Source of the DNA: Chloroflexota bacterium | GTDB taxonomy: Bacteria > Chloroflexota > Dehalococcoidia > Lucifugimonadales > CATQGZ01 | Assembly (NCBI GenBank): GCA_027624995.1 | Contig: JAQBTI010000022.1 | Span: 1 to 14,974 of the forward strand | Length of the DNA stretch: 14,974 bases | Direction: 5' to 3' | In this document: in pieces, positions 1-8,049 of the stretch | How the letters are laid out: the number at the start of each line of letters is the position of its first letter | How positions within the stretch are numbered: the stretch's first letter is position 1 | The notes under the pieces: model-generated | Seen by the model: the letters and a program-made list of their open reading frames with translations, nothing else | The model's database searches: none | What the model was told of the DNA's origin: nothing | Program-made: the position numbers and the translations under genes

Positions 1-1
1 C

Positions 2-729
2 GCCCACCACCAGTCCATCACGATCGGGACCGACCGCCTGGACATGTATTCGACGGAGTCAACTGACGACTCCCCAGGAGCCAACTACAACTTCTATATG
101 GATGAGACCTACCAAGGTCGTGCGCCAGGGAGAATAATCAGCAAATCGGTCGATTACACGGAGGTCGCTGAAGACCACCTGCGTCTCGTTCAGAACTTAC
201 ATTGGCAAAGTCCCTCAGACTGGGCCAATGCCGCCGGACTCACCGTGGCAGAGGAAACACGCACCATCGACGTTTACCCGGGCGATGTTGCCAACATCAT
301 CGACATTAGGTCCCGGCTAAGGCCCATTGAAGGGGATATCCGAGTTGGGGGAACGGTACATGGGTACTTCGTGGTCCGCATGGCTGATGGCCTTCGGCCC
401 GTGGATGGAGGGACGCTTATCGATTCCGCGGGCCGAACCGGTGCTGCCGAGATACGAGGACAGCTCGCCGACTGGGTCGACTGCTCGGGGAGAGCAGCCC
501 ACGGACAGAATGCCGGCGTAGCAGTGTTTCCCTACTCGACCCCCAGTAGAATTCCGTGGCATTTGAGCGACTGGGGATTCATCATGGTCAACCCCTTCCA
601 GGTCGAGGCCAAGCGTGTGAACCGGGTGATGAAGCTGAGGCGGCCATGCGAGTCGTTGCCCACGATGGAGACGCGAACGAGGCTGGCGTGGCGGAGCTTT
701 ACAAGTCCTTTAAGCGGGAGACCGGTTAA
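2..729 (+). pseudogene. DUF6807 (PmoA-like) family protein, 5'-truncated by the window edge and frameshifted
   Basis: The reading frame is already open at base 2 and starts with AHHQSITIG, the His-rich beginning typical of DUF6807 (Pfam PF14100, named after PmoA but of uncertain function). The middle keeps family landmarks: EETRTIDV, VGGTVHGYFVVRMADGL, GTLIDSAGR, GVAVFPYSTPSRIPWHLSDWG and MVNPFQVEAKRV. At about 620-624 the frame breaks. Frame 2 runs on as unrelated sequence to a stop at 931, while frame 1 gives GDEAEAAMRVVAHDGD, then ANEAGVAELYKSFKRETG and TAA at 727-729. Restoring one C (AACCGGG to AACCCGGG) gives VNPGDEAEAAM, a natural ending. So this is one gene with a single-base deletion in a C/G run, either a real mutation or a sequencing error. 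The family is often found among sugar-catabolism genes, but no such neighbours are visible here. The function is therefore not assigned. Confidence 0.75.
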
Positions 730-807
730 CCTGCCCTGCCGTTACGCCAAGGAAACCAACGAGCACCGACAGCTCGGAGACAGCCCGACCGTGTCAGGCG
801 GGCGAGA

Positions 808-1017
808 TCAGCTAGCCAGCGAAGTGAGCCGCCTGAGCGAGTCCAGCATCCCTGGCTCGTCGCCCCCTTTGACCACGTCGAACCAACGGGCCGCCATCTC
901 CGCGGCGGGGTTTGTGGTCCTGGCGACGTAGCCGCACTGAATGCAGTGCTTGCATTCGTCCTGGTCCAGGTACATGTCGCCATTCTCACATCTGGGGCAA
1001 GCTTTCAACCACAACAT
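808..1017 (-). CDS. Small zinc-ribbon protein (69 aa)
   Basis: This short protein starts MLWLKACPRCENGDMYLDQD and continues ECKHCIQCGYVAR. CPRC (about residues 8-11) and CIQC (about 25-28) form a four-cysteine zinc ribbon with a 13-residue gap, and a short polar tail follows. Such one-domain ribbons usually bind zinc and act as nucleic-acid or protein adaptors. The start is supported by AGGAGG a few bases upstream of the ATG on this strand (complement of 1024-1029). The gene is divergent from the subtilase at 1174 and convergent with the DUF6807 gene. Nothing fixes a specific function. A longer alternative frame on the same strand (726-989) lacks the cysteine pattern and was not chosen. Confidence 0.75.
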   Translation of the reverse strand: MLWLKACPRCENGDMYLDQDECKHCIQCGYVARTTNPAAEMAARWFDVVKGGDEPGMLDSLRRLTSLAS

Positions 1018-1161
1018 GTCGCGCCTCCTGTTTAGTCCTTAACATGACAATAAGCCATTCCCTTCGTACGTACCCAACGGGAGGCTTACGACGACCTGAC
1101 AGTAGGCTGACATTTAGACTCGCTCAGCGATTCGGCCATTTCGTAACCGATCGTCGCCTGA

Positions 1162-1167
1162 TAGATT
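1162..1167 (+). promoter_or_regulatory. Candidate -10 box (TAGATT) for leaderless start of the subtilase gene
   Basis: TAGATT ends six bases before the ATG at 1174, and no Shine-Dalgarno sequence precedes that ATG. This spacing would put the transcription start at or next to the start codon, giving a leaderless mRNA. The expected -35 position holds only TTTCGT, a poor match, so the call is tentative. Confidence 0.3.
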
Positions 1168-1173
1168 AACCGG

Positions 1174-4100
1174 ATGCGGACTCTTGTATCTGCCGTAGTT
1201 GCGGCTTTGCTGTTGACGTTGGCGACCTACCAACCCGCCGGGGCGGACGGGCCTCCCATACCGGGGCCGGGTCCCGACGGCCCTCTGTCCGCCAAGCCGA
1301 TGTTTCCCCGTTTGGACTCCCTGCTCAACCGGCTCGTGGCGCAAGAGGATGCGGTGTCGGCGTCGTCGCTGGCCGCCGACGCGCCGCTGACGCAGGGCGA
1401 GTCCGTCGCCGTCACCGTCCGCGTGTCCGGCGGTGTGGACGGTACTATCGCGTTCCTTGAGGACCGCGGCATCGTCGCGGCGAACGTCGGTGAAGACTTT
1501 ATCGAAGCCTATGTGCCGGTCTCGGCGCTTGCCGATCTCTCACAGCGAGACGGTGTCCTACGGGTGAGCGCGATCGTTCCTCCTCAGCCGTCGGTCATCA
1601 GCCAGGGGACGCTGGTCCACGGCACGCCGCCCTGGGTGGCCCGCGGGTTCACCGGGTCCGGGGTTAAGGTGGGGATCATCGACGTAGGGTTCGAAGGCTA
1701 CAGCACTCTGATTGGGTCCGAGCTGCCCGAGCCGGTGCTGGCCCGGTGTTACACGGCCGTGGGCGTCTTCACACCGAACCTGTCGGCCTGCGAGAACGGA
1801 GTGGTTCACGGGACCGCAGTCGCCGAGGCCGTCGTGGACATCGCGCCCGACGTGAGTCTCTACGTCGCTACGCCCTTCTCTCAGGGCGACTTACAGAGTG
1901 TTGCCGCTTGGATGGTCGGTCAGGGTGTGCAGGTCATTAACATGTCCCTGGGCTGGGTCTGGGACGGGCCGGGAGACGGCACGTCTCCATTTGCCGATAG
2001 TCCTCTGGCCACGGTCTCCTTGGCGACAACGGGTGCGGTGTGGGTCAACTCGGCGGGAAACGCCGCTCAGTCTAGCTGGTACAGCGCGTACTCCGACAGC
2101 GACGGGGACAGACTGATCGAGTTCGAGGCAGGCCAAGAGTTCAACGCGGTGTCCCTCACCGCGGGGGCCCGCATCACCGTCCAGGTGCGATGGGAGGACG
2201 ACTGGACCGCCGCCGCCCGGGACCTCGACCTGTTCCTGTTAAACGGTAGCGGGACCAAAGTCGCCAGCAGTATTGACCCGCAATCTGGCATACCAGGCCA
2301 GATACCTCGAGAGTGGTTCCAGTTTAGCCCGCCAACATCGGGCACGTACTTCCTGTCCATCGAGCACTTCTCGGGCACGGTCCCTCAGTGGGTCCAGTTG
2401 AACTCTTTTAGCCAGAACCCTCTTGAAGTGGCCGTGGCCGGCCATAGCGTTGAGAATCCGGCCGAGAGCGCGAACACGGGCCTCATTGCTGTCGGGGCTG
2501 CGAATTGGGCCACGCCCAGCACGATCGAGGGGTTTAGTAGTAGAGGGCCCACGACCGACGGCAGGACCAAGCCCGACGTCACTGGGGCTGATGGAGGGGA
2601 CTCCGCGTCTTCGGGGTCCTTTTTCGGCACCAGCCAAGCATCGCCGCACGTGGCCGGGCTGGCCGCGCTAGTCCTCCAGCACTCACCCGAGTTGACGCCG
2701 GCGCAGGTGGCAGACTTCCTGAAGGCGAACGCCCTTCCCACGGGCGCCGTACCCAACAACGATTGGGGCTTCGGTCTTGCACAGCTTCCGCTTCTGACGC
2801 CGGGAGCACCGGCTGATGTCCAAGCAGTACCGGGCACCGGCGAGGCATCCGTGTCCTGGAGTGCGCCCCCGGACGGCGGTAGCCCGATCATCGGATATAC
2901 CGTCGAGTCAGCGCCGGACGGTCTGACCTCCGTCGTGGATGGCCAGACGCTCGAGGCGACCGTGACCGGCCTGACCAACGGGACCGCCTACGCATTTACC
3001 GTGACGGCTACGAACGCCGTGGGCACGGGAGACCCGTCTGGCCCATCGACAGCGGTCACACCCCAGGGGCCGCCGGGACCGCCCACGGGCTCGACCGCGG
3101 TCCCCGGGAACACGGCTGCTCTCGTGTCCTGGGATGCACCGGCCTCCGACGGTGGCAGTCCTATCACCGAATACCGGGTCGACTCGGACCCTGCGGGCCA
3201 CGGTGCGACCGTCGACGGCTCTACGCTGGAAGCGACGGTGGCCGGGCTAACCAACGGTGTGGCCTACGGATTCATCGTCACGGCCTCAAACGTCTTCGGA
3301 GCCGGACCGCCTTCGGCCACATCGACGCCGGTGGTCCCTAGCGGCCCGCCCGGCCCGCCGCTGGCAACGACCGCAACACCGGGCGACGGCCAGGCGACCG
3401 TTAGCTGGTTCCCGCCGGACTCGGACGGCGGCAGTCCGATCACCCAATACACGGTCGTGTCCACGCCGGGAGGCCATGCCACCGTCGTCGACGGCACGAC
3501 ACTGTTCGGGACGGTTACGGGTCTGACCAACGGGACTGCCTATACGTTCACCGTCACGGCCACGAACGCCGCGGGCGCGGGAGAGCCGTCCATCCCATCG
3601 CCTCCGGTGACTCCGCGGGGGCCCCCCGGAGCGCCCGCCGACGTTCAAGCTGTGCCGGGCACTGGCGAGGCATCGGTGTCCTGGAGCGCGCCACTAGACG
3701 GCGGCAGTCCGATCACCCAGTACACGGTGGAGTCCACGCCGGGAGGTCATACCACTGTCGTGGGCGGTCAGACGCTGGTCGCGACTGTTACGGGCCTAAC
3801 CGACGGCATCGCCTATACGTTCACGGTTGCGGCCACGAACCCCAAGGGCACGGGTGACCCGTCTTCCCCATCCCCAGCGGTCACTCCTCAGGGGCCACCG
3901 GGCCCGCCCATAGAGGTCGTCGCCGTCCCGGGCGACGCCGAGGCGGTCGTCTCCTGGAGCCCGCCCCTCGCGGACGGTGGGAGTCCTATTACGCAATTCG
4001 CGGTTAAGTCGGAACCGGGAGGGCTTGGAGTGGTGACGGACGGCACGTCTTTCGAGGCCACCGTGGTCGGGCTCACCAACGGGACCTCCTACACGTTTAC

Positions 4101-4863
4101 GGTGACGGCCGCCAACGCCTTCGGCGCCGGGGAACCATCGGCTCCTTCCACAGTTGTCGTCCCCACGGGCCCGCCCGGTCCGCCGCTCGACGTAACCGCC
4201 GTTCCCGGCGACGGCTTGGCCGACGTATTCTGGAGCCCACCGCTCTCAGATGGTGGCAGCCCCGTAACCCAGTACTTGGTGGTGTCCGACCCGGTCGGGC
4301 TCACGGTGGTGGTGGACGGGTCGACGCTGAACGCCAAGATGCCCGGCCTCACCAACGAGACCGCCTATACCTTTACCGTCACGGCCGCAAACCTGCTCGG
4401 GATCGGCGAACCATCGGCACCATCTGAATCCGCGAGGCCGCGGGGTCGCCCCGGCCCGCCTCTTGCGGTTGTTGCGTTTGCGGGCGACCGGCAGGCCAGA
4501 GTCACCTGGACTGCGCCCGTTTCAGACGGAGGAGCGGCTATTGAGGGGTACGTCGTGACCGCGAATCCGTCGGGAATTACGGAAGGCGTGGACGGCTCGA
4601 CGTTCGAAGCGGTCTTGGCCGGCCTGGCCAACGATCTGGACCACACCTTCACGGTCGTGGCGACCAACTCGGTGGGCGCGGGTCCGCCGTCGCAGCCGTC
4701 GGTCGCCGTGGCGCCACATGGTCCGACGCCGATCCCCGGCTACTCGGTCTGGGGTCTGGCGGCCCTGGCGAGCATCGTGGGGCTGATACTGGTGGCAAGG
4801 CTACGAAGGTCGTACAGGGCTCACGTCGAGTCAACCTCTGTCGCGGGCTCAAAGGGTACGTGA
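1174..4863 (+). CDS. Secreted S8 (subtilisin-like) serine protease with seven fibronectin III domains and C-terminal membrane anchor
   Basis: This 1229-aa protein starts with a signal peptide (MRTLVSAVVAALLLTLATYQ, probable cleavage after AGA near residue 24) and a pro-region to about 150. The S8 catalytic residues are all visible: Asp170 in GIIDVGF, His212 in VVHGTAVAE, oxyanion Asn296 in NSAGNAA, and Ser487 in GTSQASPHVAG. Between Asn296 and Ser487 lies an inserted beta-sandwich-like stretch (about 310-420, with DLDLFLL and GTYFLSIEHF), resembling a PPC-type domain. From about 543 to 1183 follow seven FN3 repeats, each starting PG(A/P)P. The C-terminus has PTPIPGYSVWGLAAL, a hydrophobic segment (about 1192-1208) and an RLRR cluster, which suggests anchoring or sorting at the cell envelope. 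The role is probably extracellular proteolysis with FN3 domains for spacing or adhesion; the substrate is unknown. The 3' end overlaps the convergent exoribonuclease gene by 43 bp. The Asp-His-Ser set argues that it is active. Confidence 0.93.
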   Translation: MRTLVSAVVAALLLTLATYQPAGADGPPIPGPGPDGPLSAKPMFPRLDSLLNRLVAQEDAVSASSLAADAPLTQGESVAVTVRVSGGVDGTIAFLEDRGIVAANVGEDFIEAYVPVSALADLSQRDGVLRVSAIVPPQPSVISQGTLVHGTPPWVARGFTGSGVKVGIIDVGFEGYSTLIGSELPEPVLARCYTAVGVFTPNLSACENGVVHGTAVAEAVVDIAPDVSLYVATPFSQGDLQSVAAWMVGQGVQVINMSLGWVWDGPGDGTSPFADSPLATVSLATTGAVWVNSAGNAAQSSWYSAYSDSDGDRLIEFEAGQEFNAVSLTAGARITVQVRWEDDWTAAARDLDLFLLNGSGTKVASSIDPQSGIPGQIPREWFQFSPPTSGTYFLSIEHFSGTVPQWVQLNSFSQNPLEVAVAGHSVENPAESANTGLIAVGAANWATPSTIEGFSSRGPTTDGRTKPDVTGADGGDSASSGSFFGTSQASPHVAGLAALVLQHSPELTPAQVADFLKANALPTGAVPNNDWGFGLAQLPLLTPGAPADVQAVPGTGEASVSWSAPPDGGSPIIGYTVESAPDGLTSVVDGQTLEATVTGLTNGTAYAFTVTATNAVGTGDPSGPSTAVTPQGPPGPPTGSTAVPGNTAALVSWDAPASDGGSPITEYRVDSDPAGHGATVDGSTLEATVAGLTNGVAYGFIVTASNVFGAGPPSATSTPVVPSGPPGPPLATTATPGDGQATVSWFPPDSDGGSPITQYTVVSTPGGHATVVDGTTLFGTVTGLTNGTAYTFTVTATNAAGAGEPSIPSPPVTPRGPPGAPADVQAVPGTGEASVSWSAPLDGGSPITQYTVESTPGGHTTVVGGQTLVATVTGLTDGIAYTFTVAATNPKGTGDPSSPSPAVTPQGPPGPPIEVVAVPGDAEAVVSWSPPLADGGSPITQFAVKSEPGGLGVVTDGTSFEATVVGLTNGTSYTFTVTAANAFGAGEPSAPSTVVVPTGPPGPPLDVTAVPGDGLADVFWSPPLSDGGSPVTQYLVVSDPVGLTVVVDGSTLNAKMPGLTNETAYTFTVTAANLLGIGEPSAPSESARPRGRPGPPLAVVAFAGDRQARVTWTAPVSDGGAAIEGYVVTANPSGITEGVDGSTFEAVLAGLANDLDHTFTVVATNSVGAGPPSQPSVAVAPHGPTPIPGYSVWGLAALASIVGLILVARLRRSYRAHVESTSVAGSKGT
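2800..4722 (+). repeat. Seven tandem fibronectin type III coding repeats (about 91 codons each)
   Basis: The repeats begin PGAPADVQAVPG, PGPPTGSTAVPG, PGPPLATTATPG, PGAPADVQAVPG, PGPPIEVVAVPG, PGPPLDVTAVPG and PGPPLAVVAFAG. Each then has a V.W..P core, DGGSPI, GLTNGTAYTFTVTATN-like strands and a PS.PS linker. Repeats 1 and 4 share nearly identical first halves in protein but differ at many synonymous positions, so that similarity is old or selected, not a recent duplication. Confidence 0.9.
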
Positions 4864-6878
4864 ACGAACTGGGCCACCCTGTGCCAGAGGTCGACCCCGT
4901 GGAGCTTCACGACGACTGACTCGCCTGGCCCGATGGCGTCCGGCAACTCCGCCCTGATCCGGAACGGGTAGCCCGCGAGCTCCAAGAGGGCGGGCCTCCT
5001 GGGACGCCGGTCAAGGACGACGGCCTCGAAGAGGCCTCGATCTCGGCCCTCCGTGGTCCGTGCCAGTTCCTGCCTCAGATACTTCAAGAACCAGTGTCTT
5101 TTTCTGGCCTCCTCTATTCCGGCGATCTCACGCAGCTGTACGTCGGCCCTCTGAGCGACGGATGCTACCTCCTCCTCCGAGTAGAATGGCCGTCCCGAAG
5201 CCAGGAAGCGGCTTATCTGCCTTTGCATGACCATGTCCGGGTACCGGCGGATTGGCGCGGTTGCCTGCAAGTAGGCCGGGACCCCCAGGCTCCCGTGGGG
5301 CCCCGGCGAAGTCGACAGCTCGGCCGGTAGGAGCCGGCGCATCGTAAGGAACCACGAGAACGGGCCCTCTGGCAGACCCAGGACATCGTCACCGAGCTCC
5401 GGCGTCGGCTGGGACCGGTACGCCGCGGGAAGCGATTCGCGCTTGCAGAACTCCGCAAGCAAGGTATTGCAGAGGATCATGAACTCGGCCACCATCCTTC
5501 TGGCGACGGTGCGAGTTACGATCCGTACTTCAACGCCGTCAGGAGTGAGGTCCATTGCCATTTCGGGCCGGTCGATGGTCACGGCTCCGGCCGCATCGCG
5601 CTTCACGCGTAGCGCATCGGCTACCTTGCTCAGCGCCAGCACTATCTCGTGCCACGGACGGCCCGGATCCGCCGCGGCCGCCTCAGCGTTTTCGTAGGAG
5701 AGCGCGGCTTGGCTCCGGATCACTGAAGGCAGCACCTCCCAGTCCAGGACGTCGCCAGAGCCCGAGATATGGGCGATCACGCTGAGCGCGGCTCGGGGCT
5801 GACCGGCGCTCAGGCTCCCCTTCCCTTCCGAGACGCCTGGCGGCACCATAGGCAACCTTAGCTCGGGAAGGTAAATCGTCGACATGCGCCGGTCGGCCTC
5901 GGTGTCGATGGCGCCCCTAGGCGGAACCAGCGCCCCGGCGTCGGCAATGTGGATTCCGACGCGGTACGAACCATCCGACTCGATCTCGATCGACAGCGCG
6001 TCGTCCCTGTCCGCGGTCTTTTCCTCATCGATGGTGATGGTCGGAACGTCTTGCAGATCCCTTCGCCCAGGCTCTGCTAAGGCAGCCTCGGGATCGATGC
6101 CGTTCGCTTCTGAAACCACCTCTTCTGGAAACTCGACCGGGATGTCCGCCCGTTCGAGTTCCAGCGGCTCGTCTTCCGAGAACACCCCGACTTTGACCAG
6201 GACATCGAATCCCAGACGTTGCAGGTCTCTCGACCCGGGGTCCAGCTCTTTGAGGAGGCCGGTGGCCACGGCACCCCGATTGTAGTCGTCGCCGTGGACC
6301 GCGAACCCTCGCAAGTGTCCCAGCAAGGCCTGTTGGTGGCCGGTGACAAGCTCCGGTAGACGACCATGCGAGAGGTCTTCGACCAGAGCGGCGGCGTCGG
6401 CCGAGTTCTTGGACTCCCTCTGGCGTCGCTCCAGGATTTCATTTACGGACTCCACTGTCCGGGCCTGATAGCCGCCGTCGACCTCTTCGAAGTACAGGGT
6501 CTCTCGGGCGGCGTGGAATACGATGGCGACCTTCCGTGGGAGATTGGAGGAACCGCCCCAGTAGAGATCGGCCAGATCGTCTATCGAGACCGGACCGGCA
6601 TCCTCACGCGCCAACTCCCAGACTTCACTGAGATCGATCTGAGTGGAGAGGTCTTCTGCCTGCTGCCGTAGCTGCTCCACCTCCTGGTCGTTTGACGGGA
6701 CCAGCCCCGTGGACATGACAAGCCGGTCGGCGGGGAGCTGCGCCTCTCGATTGCGACCGATGGCGACGCGGATACGCTCGGCGCGGGAGCCTTGTCGGTC
6801 CTGGGTGGGTGTGGCGGAGTACCTTCCTAAAGCAGGCCCGTCTTTCAGACGGACCACAATTACTTCTCCAGGCTGCAT
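4821..6878 (-). CDS. RNase II/RNase R family 3'-5' exoribonuclease (RNB domain)
   Basis: This 685-aa protein has the RNB catalytic signature TITIDEEKTADRDDALSIE. The four metal-binding aspartates are Asp284, Asp290, Asp292 and Asp293, with the same spacing as Asp201/207/209/210 of E. coli RNase II, followed by GIHIADAGALV. The RNA-binding arginine motif is also present as ATAPIRRYPDMVMQRQ. The first 250 residues are less conserved, as in the cyanobacterial/plastid-like branch, and a short S1-like tail (VVLDRRPRRPALLELAGYPF onward) closes the protein. It should degrade single-stranded RNA processively in the cytoplasm. The start was set at the ATG at 6878 because GGAGG lies five bases upstream (complement of 6884-6888). 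An in-frame ATG at 6911 would add 11 residues but has only a weak ribosome binding site. All catalytic residues are intact. RNase II versus RNase R cannot be decided by eye. Confidence 0.92.
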   Translation of the reverse strand: MQPGEVIVVRLKDGPALGRYSATPTQDRQGSRAERIRVAIGRNREAQLPADRLVMSTGLVPSNDQEVEQLRQQAEDLSTQIDLSEVWELAREDAGPVSIDDLADLYWGGSSNLPRKVAIVFHAARETLYFEEVDGGYQARTVESVNEILERRQRESKNSADAAALVEDLSHGRLPELVTGHQQALLGHLRGFAVHGDDYNRGAVATGLLKELDPGSRDLQRLGFDVLVKVGVFSEDEPLELERADIPVEFPEEVVSEANGIDPEAALAEPGRRDLQDVPTITIDEEKTADRDDALSIEIESDGSYRVGIHIADAGALVPPRGAIDTEADRRMSTIYLPELRLPMVPPGVSEGKGSLSAGQPRAALSVIAHISGSGDVLDWEVLPSVIRSQAALSYENAEAAAADPGRPWHEIVLALSKVADALRVKRDAAGAVTIDRPEMAMDLTPDGVEVRIVTRTVARRMVAEFMILCNTLLAEFCKRESLPAAYRSQPTPELGDDVLGLPEGPFSWFLTMRRLLPAELSTSPGPHGSLGVPAYLQATAPIRRYPDMVMQRQISRFLASGRPFYSEEEVASVAQRADVQLREIAGIEEARKRHWFLKYLRQELARTTEGRDRGLFEAVVLDRRPRRPALLELAGYPFRIRAELPDAIGPGESVVVKLHGVDLWHRVAQFVHVPFEPATEVDST

Positions 6879-6943
6879 ACAGCCCTCCAATCGTGGTCGG
6901 ACGGCCATCATAGCACCTGGGAATGCCGAAGTCGGCGGACGTA

Positions 6944-6973
6944 GTTAGGGGCACGGCATTCCGTGCCCCTAAC
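6944..6973. repeat. Perfect 13-bp inverted repeat with 4-nt loop (GGGGCACGG palindrome; possible terminator)
   Basis: GTTAGGGGCACGG (6944-6956), loop CATT, CCGTGCCCCTAAC (6961-6973). It lies between the stop of the aminotransferase and the start of the exoribonuclease, both on the minus strand. The stem is strong but has no U-run on either side, so it is not a classic intrinsic terminator. It could still halt or protect transcript ends. A related but imperfect version occurs at about 10040-10077, so this may be a dispersed intergenic element. Confidence 0.75.
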
Positions 6974-7009
6974 AGGTCGAGATCCAGCGCCTGTCGGGAG
7001 AGGTAAGGT

Positions 7010-7915
7010 CTACTTCTTCGCGAAGCTGAGGGCCTGGTCCACGACATCTAGGCCCACGGCCTCGCTCCAAGCTGCCAGCAACTGCTGGGTTATCGGCCCG
7101 GGCTTGCCGTCGCCGATCTCGCGGTTATCAGCTTTGGTTACAGGCAGGACGCACGGGCTGGTCGTCGTGAAGAAGGCCTCGTCGGCGGTGTACAGGTCGT
7201 AGGGCTGGAGGTCCTCCTCGACGACTGGGATATCCAACTGACGGGCGAGGTCGAACACCATGCCGCGCGAGACGCCTTGGAGAATAGCTCGATCCGTAGG
7301 AGAGCGGATCACCCCGTTGGTAACCATCAGGACGTTATAGCCGGTGCCCTCGGTCAGGTTGCCGCCTAGGTCCAGCATGATGGGCCAAGCGTCGGGGTCG
7401 ACATCGGTCGCCTCCATCTGGGCCAAGTTGAAATTCATGCGGCTGTAGTGCTTGATCTTAGGGTCTAGCGACTCGGGCGAGTAGCTCCGTGTCTTTGCGA
7501 TCACGCCGTGGACACCTGTGGCGTAGGAGCGGGCGTGGCGGTTGAAGTCGATCGCGCCGATTCGGACGCCTACCGTAGGAATTTCCGGCTCGCCGCGCGC
7601 CACGCGAGGGCCGCGCGTCACAAACTGGTGTATCGTGAAGTCGCCTACCTCGGCCCGATCGGGCTCGTTGCGGGCAATCGCCTCTTCGGTAATGCTCAGC
7701 ATCTCCGCCGCCGACAGGCCGGGGTCAATGCGCGCGTACTTGAGCGAACGGTACAGCCGATCGACGTGCTCCTTCAGGCGGAAGCCCTTGCCGTTGAAGG
7801 TGCGCTCCACGTCGAACACCGTGTCACCGACCAAGAAGCCCCGGTCGTTGGAGTCGATCTTCACCTCGCTGTTGGGCACCCATTCACCGTTGAAGTAGGC
7901 TACGTAGTCTGTCAT
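7010..7915 (-). CDS. PLP-dependent class IV aminotransferase (branched-chain / D-amino-acid aminotransferase type)
   Basis: This 301-aa protein has the usual fold-type IV length and landmarks: RGFLVGDTVFD near the start, phosphate-binding Arg53 in HVDRLYRS, the likely PLP lysine Lys155 in PKIKHYSRMN, Glu189 in LTEGTGYNVLMV, and TDRAILQGVSR and DEAFFTTTSPCVLPV in the C-terminal half. Lys155 aligns with Lys145 of D-amino-acid aminotransferase when both are anchored on the following Q.EA segment. It should transfer an amino group between an amino acid and a 2-oxo acid. Substrate choice (branched-chain, D-amino acid or 4-amino-4-deoxychorismate) is not decided by these motifs. The ATG at 7915 has GGAGG about five bases upstream, so it is preferred over an in-frame GTG at 7927. 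It is divergent from the HAD gene at 8050. Confidence 0.9.
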   Translation of the reverse strand: MTDYVAYFNGEWVPNSEVKIDSNDRGFLVGDTVFDVERTFNGKGFRLKEHVDRLYRSLKYARIDPGLSAAEMLSITEEAIARNEPDRAEVGDFTIHQFVTRGPRVARGEPEIPTVGVRIGAIDFNRHARSYATGVHGVIAKTRSYSPESLDPKIKHYSRMNFNLAQMEATDVDPDAWPIMLDLGGNLTEGTGYNVLMVTNGVIRSPTDRAILQGVSRGMVFDLARQLDIPVVEEDLQPYDLYTADEAFFTTTSPCVLPVTKADNREIGDGKPGPITQQLLAAWSEAVGLDVVDQALSFAKK

Positions 7916-7963
7916 GTGTTCCTCCACAGGGACTGCGATGCGGCCGGTCGAATCGATTCGCGA

Positions 7964-7992
7964 ATTTTACGCCACGGGCTGCTGTCCCGCAA
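7964..7992 (-). promoter_or_regulatory. Candidate sigma-70 promoter for the aminotransferase gene
   Basis: On the minus strand, TTGCGG (complement of 7987-7992), a 17-bp spacer and TAAAAT (complement of 7964-7969). The -10 matches five of six consensus bases and the spacing is ideal. The start codon is about 50 bp downstream, leaving room for the GGAGG ribosome binding site. Confidence 0.5.
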
Positions 7993-8012
7993 TACGTCTT
8001 CCCAGCGCCGCC

Positions 8013-8041
8013 TTGACCGGCCATGGCGGCGTCGATACACT
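8013..8041 (+). promoter_or_regulatory. Candidate sigma-70 promoter giving a leaderless HAD mRNA
   Basis: TTGACC (8013-8018), exactly 17 bp, TACACT (8036-8041). Transcription would start about 7-9 bases downstream, which coincides with the GTG at 8050. This supports a leaderless HAD message and argues against the ATG at 8023, which would fall between -35 and -10. Confidence 0.45.
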
Positions 8042-8049
8042 CGCCCGAA

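Noticed and set aside
912..1169. 85-aa plus-strand frame over the zinc-ribbon gene
   Set aside because: It overlaps the zinc-ribbon gene on the other strand, which has the AGGAGG site and four spaced cysteines.
2385..2978. 197-aa open frame on the minus strand inside the subtilase
   Set aside because: It is antisense to a well-supported gene with clear motifs. Similar antisense frames recur at each FN3 repeat because of GC-rich codon use, and none shows a domain or ribosome binding site.
2800..4722. Regular repeats resembling a CRISPR or tandem DNA array
   Set aside because: The unit is about 273 bp, stays in frame, and codes for FN3 domains with synonymous differences. There are no short identical direct repeats with unique spacers.
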